Below, piece after piece: positions 51,001-64,000 of a DNA stretch of 64,000 nt. How positions within the stretch are numbered: position 1 is the stretch's first letter; each line of letters starts with the position of its first letter. The notes below the pieces were generated by a model. The model was not told the DNA's origin, ran no database searches, and saw only the letters and a list, made by a program, of their open reading frames with translations. Position numbers and translations under genes: made by a program. Source of the stretch: Haematococcus lacustris (lineage: Eukaryota > Chlorophyta > Chlorophyceae > Chlamydomonadales > Haematococcaceae); assembly GCA_030144725.1 (NCBI GenBank), contig JASKMD010000025.1:4563804-4627803 (forward strand), read 5' to 3'.

Positions 51001-54000
51001 ACAGGTGTTGACGAGGAGCAGGAGCTGAAGGCGATGCTCCAGGAGCCAGCACTGCCGCCTGTGCCTTCTGTGCTCAATCCGGCAGCCACAGAGGCTGTGG
51101 AGGACATGCTGGCTGCGCTCCTGCCTCACCCAGCCTTCTTACTCTCCGTGTCAAGTCCCAGCCAGGCCATGGCGCTCCCGCCTCACGTCGCCAAGCTGCC
51201 CGTGCCACTGGCCTCACTCACTCCTATGGTCGCTCTACAGCCAGCCTGCGTGGCCTGCGCTAACGCGCCTTCCACAGCGCAACCCGCGCAGCCTGCTAGC
51301 AATTCCGCTGGCACGAGCACCAGCCTGCGCTGCGAGTATCTGGAGCTGGCTGAGGTCGTCATCGGTCTTCGCCGCGCATTTGCTGACCTGCCAGCAAACG
51401 CGAGCAACAGCTCGGACAGCGACTCATCTGGGAGCGGTGGCAGCGACACAGACAGTGGCAGCGCGCGCGAGCAGCAGAAACCGCCCCTGTCATCCTCGTG
51501 GCCGGCCAGTGCGGCAGACGTGCGCGCATTAGGCGCGCTCCTGCAACTAGTGCAGGCTTCGTATTGCGCGACGATGTGCTTTGAGGATCGCGCAGCGCTG
51601 AGGCTGCTGCTGCTGCTGGACGCGCTGCTGTTGGTGCACGTGACAGGCAATCCAAGCGCCAGTGTCCTGACGGCTCGGTTGCTCGGCCCCTTGGCCCGCG
51701 CCGGTTGGATGTGGGGGTCCGCCGCTGCCGCACTACTGGCCCTACCAGGCGCCGCCGCGTTGCAGCTGTTCGACACGAGGGAGGAGGATCAGGCGGAGGA
51801 GGCGGGAGTATCTGAGGTCGCGGCGAGTGAGAACCCGGGCGACATGCCAGCACCCAGCAAGTTAGCCGCTCACGTGGCGCAAATCCTGCGGGAGCAATCG
51901 CCCCTCGATGCCCGCCGCGTCTGCTTAACGTGCGTGCTGTTCCCGGACGCTCGCACTGCCCAGGCAGACGACGACAGCAGTGGGGCCGACGACGCGAAGC
52001 ACAGCGCTGCAGTGAGCCACAATCGCGGTCAGCACCATGACGCGCCGCCGCCCGACACCAGCCAGTCTGCCCCGCCCACATTGGTGTTGTACCCCCCGAG
52101 CTTGCCTGGATGCCTCTCGGACCTGCCTTATTGTGGCCGGCAGGAAGCCGCCGCCTGGCCATGCAGGCAGATGGATCAGCCTCCTGTGTACCTCCCCCTT
52201 GGTAGCCTGCACTGCCAGTCAGTGGCCCTGCCCTCTGGCTGCTGTCACCCACCTTGGCTGGCCTCCAACCTCATCCCAGGCGACTGCAGCCACAACCAGC
52301 AGACTGCCATCCAGCACCAGCAGCAGCAGCAGCAGCAGGTGGGAGGGCGAGACACGGCAACGTTTACAGCTGCCACCATCGCGAGCTGTTGGCAAGCTGG
52401 CGCAGCAGGCCCCGGTAAGGCCCGACACCTCCCACCCGGTCCCTTGGCACCAGCAGAGGTTGAGCTGCAGGGGAGGTGGCAGCTGGTGCCCACAGCAGAT
52501 GCGAGGCTTGGTCTGATGGCCGGGGGCGCTGACCCTGCCGCCCTGCTGCCCTTCACCCTGTGCTGCCTGCGCGGTGGCCTGCTGGAGGTCTGGCTGCTGG
52601 TTCACTGGGGCCTCCTGGCACTCAGCCTGCGCTGCCTCGCTGCACCTGACCTGCTGCTCAGGTGAGGACCTTGCCTGCCCTACCCGGCCTGCCTGACCTG
52701 ACCCTGCCTGCTCCTACACTGCCCAGAGCCTCTGTTCAAGTGAAGCATGTGGGTGCGGCACCACCCCTGCCCCTTCACCCTCTGCCCTGGGAAGCGCATG
52801 ACATTGCAGAATCTATATCATCCTCCTGGAATTTATTAAGCCTCTGCTAGGAGCAGGACCTCCAGCGTTTCTTTTACGCTCTTTCCTGCTGTCTGCTGTC
52901 TGCTGCCGACCGCCAGGGCCATGGCATACGAGGCGCTGGGTCTGTTCTCCGCACTGCTGGAGTCCCCCGCTGCACCCGCATCAGTGAATGTGCAGCCAGA
53001 TGGCTTGCACCCTTCGGTAAGGCTCGACTACACCGGCTCGACTGCAGCACAGCCAGAAGGAGGAGCTACACCATGAGCAAAAGCAGGAGCAGGACTCAAG
53101 CGCCTATCTGCCACATACCTCAGCCACACACCTGTCGCTCCTTTGCTGCACAGTCTTCGCACCGACGTATCTACCTGGCCCACGTCTGGTGCTTCACAAC
53201 CTGTGTACCCGCTGCCCACTGATGCATCTGTCCCGCTGCTCGCGCTGCCCTTGTCCGTCATTTGTCGCGCGGCCTACTTGCTCCTTGCTGCTTGCTGTTT
53301 GTTCGCAGCACGTCAAGCATGACTTCCGGGAGCGAGCGCAGCTGGCGGCCTTGCTTACTTATGCACGCAACTCAGTGCAGCGTCCGCTGCAGCGGCTGCC
53401 GCACTGCCTGGCGCTGTGGCTAGCTGAGGCGTCGTGCGCACTGGCGCGCGGCCCAGTCAGCCCGGGCTTCGCGCTCGTCAGCAAAGCGCTGCTGCTCAAG
53501 GTAAGGTCGCGCCAGCGGAGAGGGGTTTTAGGAATGGTGTACGTGTGCGTGTCACGGATACCGTACTGATACGCCTTGTTGCTGAGCGAGTTACATACGC
53601 TGAGCGAGTTACTACAATGAGAGATCTTCTTTAGCTAATCAAGCGAGTTACTACAAGGAGAGAGGAAGGGTGTCTGTGAGGCAGGCGTGTATTGTTCGTG
53701 TCTCGAGGAATGAATAGTTAACTGGAGGATTGTAGAGATGGTGTTCGTGTTTTTCCTGCTAGTGTGGAGGCAGCCATGAACTGTCTGTGTTTTGAAGAAT
53801 AATGATTTAATTTCTACATCCCGTTGTGACTGTGTTGGCGGACACAGTCAGCTATTGGCAGCTGTAGAAATGCTGTGCTGTCTGTGCCTCGCCTGCTGGG
53901 CGTTGCAGGAGGACCTGGACATGCAGCAGCTGCCCCGCACTCTACTCCGGGGCCTTGCCAGTGGCACCCCCTCAGCCACAGCAGAGCAGACCTGGTCGGT

Positions 54001-55993
54001 GGCACTCCTTGTGGCGGGCCTGCAGGTACGGGCAAGGAGGGGGGCAAGCAGCAGCTGGGTGGGTGGCAGGGCTGCTAGTGGCTGGTTGGGGCCGTTGGGA
54101 GGGGTAGTTGTGGTTAGTTTGACATGACATGCCAGTGCTCCAAATGTTGCCATGCATGGCCCTCTGTATCATTAGGTTATTTCAACAGTGCCTGGGCGGA
54201 CAGGCCTGGCTGCCTGCTTGCATTGCAGGACGCTGCAGACACGCCACTGTACCGCCGCAGCTACCAAGTCGAGCTCGCCATGGCCCTGGCTGCTTCCCCC
54301 TGCGCCTTGGAGCTCCACCGCCTGCCACTGCCAGCCACTGCTGCTCCTGCCCTGCTGCCTGCGGGTAAGGCTCTGGCACCCTTGCCCATCTTCCTCAGCA
54401 CCCCACCGCCCCTTCCCCCACCTCACCACCCTCTACCCTCCTGTCTTCCTCCGTCCCCTCAGTGCTGCCCTAACCCTATCACCTTCACCTTAGGCGCTCA
54501 AAGCCCTGCGCCTCTGGGCCCCCTCTCCTGCTCGTTGTTTCCCGTCTCTCCCCCCTGCCCCTCGCCCTTTCCCCTGCCCCACCCCCCCAACCCCCCACCC
54601 CTGCCCCACCCCCCCACCCCTGCCCCACCCCCCCACCCCCATGCCTAGTCACCTACTCCCCCCACCATGCATTTTCTACATGCAAACCATCCAGAGTGAC
54701 TTCTGTCTTGGAGTGGCAACCAGCCTGTTTCCCTCCGCGGACATTCAGCACTCTCAGCCTCTCTCACCTCATGCACATGTGCAGGTGCTAGCAGTGTGGC
54801 GGCTGCCAGTACTCAGGCAGCCCCTGCCATGACTGCCACCAGCGGGTTGTGCCTGGCCCTTGTCTGCCGAGCCTGCAGCATCCCCTCCTTCGCATCCCAC
54901 CTTGTCGCGCATGCAGGTGTGGCTCCATGCATGCCATGCTGCAGCTGTTTTGTTGTGTTTTGCAGCCATGGTGGGAGCAGGTCTGGCCCAGGGCCAGGGT
55001 GGATTTGCTTTGTGGGCCAAGCGTGCTTTGCTGAGATGGGCTGTGACACCAGTGTGGTAGTTGGGCCACGAATCCAAAGCAAATTGAGAACATAATGTCA
55101 TTACATGCGCACAAGGGATCTGTGCTTCCTGAGCAGCCTTGGAGGAGTGGAGGAACTAACACACAAGGACTTGACATGGGGCACAGATCTGTCACATGCA
55201 ACCATGCGCTCCCCCAGCAACTCCTTGTCAGTCGTCCTTGTCCAGTACGGCAGGTCATTTCTAGGATGTGCCTTCTTCATGTGAAGCTGTGCATGTGTCT
55301 TGTCTGCTGCCGCATGCAGGCGTCATCCCCTGGCTGGCCAGCGCAGCCAGACGTTTCATCGCGTGCGCCTTGCCCTGTGCCGTCCCGCAAAGCACTGGCC
55401 TGGCGTCGCAGAACGAGCAGCTCCGCACTGTTCGAGTCGCAGTGGCAGGCCCCAGTCCGGACCCAACGGCAGCATCATTGGAGGGCACCGCGCTCACTGC
55501 AGAAGACGCAGTGAACATCGCTGTGATCGAGCTAGGGCAGGACGTTACGCACGCTCTCATGGCGCTGGAGACGCTGGAGGTGCTGGTCGGGCGGCGCACC
55601 TGCCTCCCGCGACATCGCCGTGTGGCGCGCCCCGGCGCATTAGGAGGTAGCACGTTCGAGGACGACGCCACAGGCCGTGGCAGTGGTGGGCACCAGCGCA
55701 CCCAAGATCTACTTCAGCGGTGCTGGTTGGACCCCGTTGGGCACACGTATGTCCAAGCCGCTCTTGGTATCAGCGCGAAGCTCGCGATGCAGTTGGGAGT
55801 TCACCGCTCTTCGCACCATGCCGCTTGCCTGCGAGCCGCAGTGAGCCGCTTCACGGCTGCAGTGTGCCATGCCGTTGTTCCGGGGTTTGCTGTGTCAAGC
55901 GGTGGCGGCAGGGCCTACGAGAAAAGTGAGTGGGCAGGTCCAACCTGGTGGGTCCAGCTGCAGGCTGCGCATGAGCAGCTGCGGGCCCTATAG
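38250..55993 (+). CDS. URB1: URB1/NPA1, nucleolar pre-60S ribosome assembly factor
   Basis: Exons I can place: 38250-38370, 38709-39276, 39357-39463, 39678-39799, 40113-40631, from 40959, 41991-42252, 42671-48631, 49489-49574, 50047-52661, 52917-53016, 53309-53500, 53909-54025, 54229-54364, 55320-55993. All checked junctions agree in phase; boundaries between about 41300 and 41990 are unresolved. The N-terminus fits the Npa1 domain (SPHLTELTNIWDTQ, VQYVLRSKLRSLYFALSSDTRHLNAAALALL, PTRALFVSFALAVLGRVDVLL). The C-terminus fits the NopRA1 domain (LQASYCATMCFEDRAALRLL, GWMWGSAA, RRVCLTCVLFPDAR, HWGLLALSLRCLA, FRERAQLAALLTYARN). In yeast and humans this scaffold acts on early 60S precursors in the nucleolus. 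Unusual: a 5.96-kb exon with (GA)n, (GQ)n and poly-Gln inserts, an acidic Glu-rich insert (50560-50980), and two GC-AG introns (after 48631 and 49574). Confidence 0.85.
42310..42558. repeat. CCCTGA hexamer array in a URB1 intron
   Basis: About 41 uninterrupted copies between the 5' splice site at 42253 and the 3' splice site at 42670. It resembles neither the GGGGCA arrays nor the algal telomere unit. Confidence 0.95.
42784..42968. repeat. GGGGCA array in URB1 coding sequence, read as (Gly-Ala)n
   Basis: About 31 copies with a single agaggc variant, in frame and within the large exon. It encodes a stretch of about 60 residues of alternating Gly and Ala between LLAPQPT and VLPGLSALEMQL. Confidence 0.92.
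46894..47063. repeat. GGGGCA array in URB1 coding sequence, read as (Gly-Gln)n
   Basis: About 28 perfect copies in the same exon as the 42784 array but one base out of register with it, so the same hexamer gives Gly-Gln. Bordered by KCLQDEG and VQEVASV. Confidence 0.92.
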
Positions 55994-57165
55994 CAGCTTT
56001 GCCGTGTCCCCTGGAGTGCTGCGGGAGTTTCTCTCGAGCAGGAGCCCCATCCTGCCTAGGTCACACTCAGTCTGATTGCTGCGAATGCTACTCCCTATTG
56101 TTGAGGAGCACAGACCATGCGTTATATAAACTGCTAGAGAACTTGCTTAAGGGCGCGGTTCCAATGGCGAGGCAAGGCTAACCGCCCTCAATGGAGCCCC
56201 GCCACATGGAGCCTCGCCTCGCCTCGCCTCGCTCCATTGGAATCGCGCCCTAAGAGCGACATGTTACGCTGAAAACTGTCACCATTCATGGTCCAAAACC
56301 ACTACACATGTAAGATTGATGGGCTGAATGACTTCTCCATAACACATGTTCCTCTTTAGCTCAGATCCCTAGCTTGATGACGAACAGGCCCTTGTCGGAC
56401 ATTCGTCGGCAGTCAGTCCCGGCTATGGCGCCAGGCGGGTTGGACCCGGCTGTGCACACCTTTACATAAAGCCTAGCCCTGCTGATAGCAGCAGACTCGC
56501 CCGCTTCAATGGCGCACATGCTCTTCCATGCTACACACCTGTCGTGCTTGCCACTGCTTTTTGGAGAGGCCCTTTCCTGTAGCAAACCTGTCAGCATATC
56601 ACGGGCTGCTTCTTTCCCCCCTTCCCACTGCAGCACCTCCCTCATCGACCCAGCGGGCGACGCATACCAATGCAACGGCGGAATGTGGTCCCCTGACTTG
56701 GGTGTCGGTGTGTGTTGTCTGTGTGGAGTTTTATTCCCACCCACTTAGCATGGGCGCCTGGCTGAAAAGTTGTAGACCCTGTAGCCCTCTTGCTACTTCA
56801 AGATGCAGTCAGAGTTGTAAATGAATATGCTGCGAGCTCGTGATTGTGAAGGCTAGCCACTAGCGTGCCTGATGCTCACTCCAGCTCCGCCTTTCTGGTG
56901 TATGCCCCTCCATGACTAGCTACAGCTCCGTCAGTCAGACCCTCCCAACTCTGTTAATGGCTTTTACACAACCTTGTCATGCATGTCCCGGTGCCGGGAC
57001 GTGTGCGATTGGCGTAGCACCGTGCGGCATGCAATGATCGCTTAATCAGCTACACGCCCATGTAACCAGAACCCCTGTGAGAACGAACAAGTGCGACCAC
57101 CGATCAGCCGGCAGCTCTCTCAACATCGCGCAGCGCAAGTGCACTGTGGAAGTGCCTCGTAACTA
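55994..57165. other. 3' flank of URB1 and intergenic sequence
   Basis: TGTAA, the volvocine polyadenylation signal, occurs at 56815 (agttgtaaatg) and is a candidate URB1 3' end. The pair cctcgcctcgcctcgctccattggaa at 56214 and ttccaatggcgaggcaaggc at 56158 forms an inverted repeat of about 20 bp. Open frames here are short. Confidence 0.4.
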
Positions 57166-57250
57166 CTTGGTGGACTCCTAGCGCTCTAAGGGCAAGTACA
57201 GCCGGCGCTTGGTGGACTCCTAGCGCTCTAAGGGCAAGTACAGCCGGCGC
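57166..57250. repeat. 42-bp tandem duplication
   Basis: The unit cttggtggactcctagcgct, ctaagggcaagtacagccggcg occurs twice in a row with no difference seen. Confidence 0.9.
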
Positions 57251-57597
57251 TTTAGCGACAGAACGAAGACTGCGCATCTGCACACATGCTCTAGCTACAA
57301 CGAATACGGGGCGTAGACAGCGAAACGAGCAGAAAAGGCTTGAGTATGAAGAGTCCCGCGGTCAATTTGACTATCAGGCCACATAGTCTACTGTAGTCAA
57401 ATGTGAAGGGTGCACAAAGTGTCTTGTTGAACCGTTAGAGCATACAACTACTCCGTCTTACGGGTGACAGCGCGAGCGACACAAATGACGAGTGAAAGCT
57501 AATCGATGCTAAGAAATATGCGGCTGTTCTAGACGCAGCATCAGCAGTGGTGTGGGTGCGTTAAAGAAGCATTTCAGCTTCTTAGGTTTCAAACTCG

Positions 57598-57885
57598 CTA
57601 TTCCGGCCACCGCAACACAAAGCGCGACTGCACATGCACTTGCGTTTGCTTCATCACGGCGTCATTAAGAAGGTCGAGGGTGGAGGAGGCGTGCATGGTG
57701 ATATCTGCCCACAAAATGTAGGCCGGGTTCACGCCTAAGCAGTGCATCATGTACACATTCGATAGAGCTGAGGACAGGCATTCCGTGTAGCCAAGCGAGT
57801 CCTCTACACACTGGTGTGCTTCGATGCTCAATCGGCATCTGGAGCGAGAAATAAACCTCGTGTAAAGGACACACCCTCTTTTCAA
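57598..57885 (-). CDS. Short hypothetical frame, 95 codons
   Basis: An uninterrupted frame with balanced, non-repetitive composition (SIEAHQCVEDSLGYTECLSS, VNPAYILWADITMHASS). This is unusual among the low-complexity frames nearby. I recognise no family. It could be an exon, a decayed mobile-element fragment or chance. Confidence 0.25.
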   Translation of the reverse strand: MKRGCVLYTRFISRSRCRLSIEAHQCVEDSLGYTECLSSALSNVYMMHCLGVNPAYILWADITMHASSTLDLLNDAVMKQTQVHVQSRFVLRWPE

Positions 57886-58789
57886 GAGAGTTGGGAGGCT
57901 CTGACCGTCAGTTCTTGCTCACACACATCCCCTTTGCACGGGGTGCAGTATTGCATAGTAGGGCTGGCTCGACGCATGGCGGCATTGGGCGCAGGCTCCC
58001 CATCGCGACCTAAACAATCTTACATATTTCAGTGTCGTGGCTATGCCCACGTCGGGGGAAGGGATCAAACAAGACAATAGACACATATCACAAGGGACAA
58101 AGTCACGGGAAACTGACGGCTACTATCCGAACTAGAGGCAGAGCTCCTTCTAGCAATGCCTGACTGGTAGGGATGGGATATGAATTTAACAGTGTGATGT
58201 GATGCACACACATGTCATCGCCCATGCGTTGAGCTTAACAGGGGTGAAGGGGAACACCCCCCTCTCACCCTCTACAATCCTGCTTCTCAGCCCCCTGCTC
58301 AAACCCCCGCTGCCATCATGCAAAAAGCAAGCAGTACTGAACTATTGTGTAATGCAAAAGCTTGCCAAGCAGTTTACTCAATATAAGACTCCTTGGGTAA
58401 GCCTGCAACATGATCCTCCAAAAGTGTGGGCACAAATTATAGCTCTGCACATCACAAGCACATATCTGTGTACTAACACCACTCATGCCTTCTTTGCATA
58501 ACGCTACATCCCTGACAAAAATGTACATCAGCATCCTACGCAAGCCAAGGGAGGAGCTGGGCAGATGCATTCCACCCACACATTCCACATGCATTCCACC
58601 CAAAGCCTCAGCTAAGCCTCGCCACATCTGCTACTGTGGCTGTCCCCACTGACCCCAGGCATGCCTGCCCCTCTCAACATCTTGTCAAGCAGGCCAGTGG
58701 ACCCTGGGCAGCTCCCCACCCACCTCCCCAACCAACCTCAACCTCCTCAACCAACCTGACCACTGCCGTAACTCACTCATCACACGGGT
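57886..58789. other. Intergenic, downstream of the ammonium transporter gene
   Basis: 3' side of the minus-strand AMT gene. A 41-codon-scale AT-richer patch near 58320-58520 has short frames on both strands but no domain. Confidence 0.35.
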
Positions 58790-63123
<4,334 letters not shown>

Positions 63124-63174
63124 CTGCAGGGTGGTGGGACCGCAGCACTGGTCACACCGCACGGGCAATGACAC

Positions 63175-63319
63175 AGGGCAGGGGCAGGGGCAGGGGCAGG
63201 GGCAGGGGCAGGGGCAGGGGCAGGGGCAGGGGCAGGGGCAGGGGCAGGGGCAGGGGCAGGGGCAGGGGCAGGGGCAGGGGCAGGGGCAGGGGCAGGGGCA
63301 GGGGCAGGGGCAGGGGCAG
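63175..63319. repeat. GGGGCA hexamer array upstream of an AMT exon
   Basis: About 24 perfect copies some 50 bp upstream (AMT strand) of the exon at 63123-62978, in what should be an intron. Confidence 0.95.
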
Positions 63320-64000
63320 GCCACGGCGAGGGGGGGGTGATGGTGTTGTGACGCTGATGTGGGTGGTGGTGGTGATGATGGTGGTGATGATGGCAGCAGC
63401 AAGAGTGCTGGGGGAGGGAGTAAGCAGCCTGACTTCATCCAGAGCAACCGCATCCAGGGTTGCAACTAAAATCCAACCGGATCCAGGACCACCCAGGCAG
63501 GTTTCAGACAGGCTACCCAGGTAGTGCTTGATTCTCTGCTTAGGTGACCCCTGCTTGGCTCTGTACTTAGAGCAGAAGGCTGCCATGGTGCAGTGCTTGC
63601 TCCTCCTTGTTGCCAAGCAGGCTCACCTACACACCCACCCCTAGGCACACCCACCCACCCACCCACAGACCCCCCCCCACACACACCCACACAACCACAG
63701 ACCCCCCCACACACCTACACAACCACACCTTTCCCCCACACACACACCCGCCCCCACCTTTGCCTAGCCAGTGGCCACACACACCCACACCCCTATGAAA
63801 AAATACCCACCCACACACACACTCCTATGAAAAAACACCCACCCACCCACCCACACACTCACCCACACACACACACACACCCACACCCACCCACCCACAC
63901 ACACCCACACACACACCCACACCCACACCCACACCCACCCACCCACCCACATACCCACACAGCCCCACCTTTGCCTAGCCAGTGGCCCAGTAGCAGAGCG
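63320..64000. other. AMT intron or upstream region, low complexity
   Basis: 63636-63960 is dominated by CACACCC and ACCCACCC runs. The phrase cacctttgcctagccagtggcc occurs at 63755 and 63966, and ctatgaaaaaa(t/c)accc occurs twice near 63793 and 63823. No AMT exon is recognised, although the N-terminal half must lie at or beyond this end. Confidence 0.5.

Overview
This window looks like nuclear DNA of a GC-rich chlorophycean (volvocine-type) green alga. The evidence is intron-rich host genes with GT-AG and some GC-AG introns, degenerate TTAGGG-type telomere-like tracts, very heavy simple-repeat content (GGGGCA, CCCTGA, CCCTCA hexamers), a Dualen/RandI-type non-LTR retrotransposon with two endonucleases, and several Fanzor (eukaryotic TnpB-like) remnants. 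Haematococcus- or Chlamydomonas-like genomes fit best, but I cannot name the species from sequence alone.

Layout. 1-3661: a recent LTR retroelement without a recognisable gag-pol; its two LTRs look identical over the visible part. 3662-10600: a nested repeat island. It holds two copies of a 345-bp repeat, two hAT-type MITEs each with a perfect 8-bp target duplication, four ~200-bp near-perfect palindromes with shared spacer units in both orientations, and a tRNA-like sequence. 10600-14900: little recognisable coding; a CTGCCTG heptamer minisatellite and a 5'-truncated retrotransposon tail. 14967-16784: Fanzor copy A, interrupted by one in-frame stop. 18930-30890: a complete ~12-kb Dualen-like retrotransposon on the minus strand with a 12-bp target duplication. 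It is inserted in the 3' flank of Fanzor copy B, whose two halves lie at 18855-18929 and 30891-31705. 33374-36517: a seven-exon F-box/ankyrin-type gene. 37370-37792: a third, divergent Fanzor C-terminal fragment. 38250-55993: one very large gene for URB1/NPA1, a 60S ribosome-assembly factor. 58790 to beyond 64000: the C-terminal part of an ammonium transporter gene on the minus strand, with an 82-bp satellite in one intron.

How they relate. The host genes (URB1, AMT, F-box/ankyrin) are unrelated housekeeping, transport and regulatory functions; I see no operon-like system. The most striking biology is in the mobile DNA. The Dualen element carries a 2A-like ribosome-skipping motif, two or three papain/Josephin-like protease modules, a PHD finger, APE and PD-(D/E)xK endonucleases, RT and RNase H. 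The Fanzor copies share a conserved 3' tail that is a candidate guide-RNA scaffold. Insertion order can be read directly: Fanzor B, then Dualen; foldback spacer, then hAT MITE; 345-bp repeat, then LTR element.
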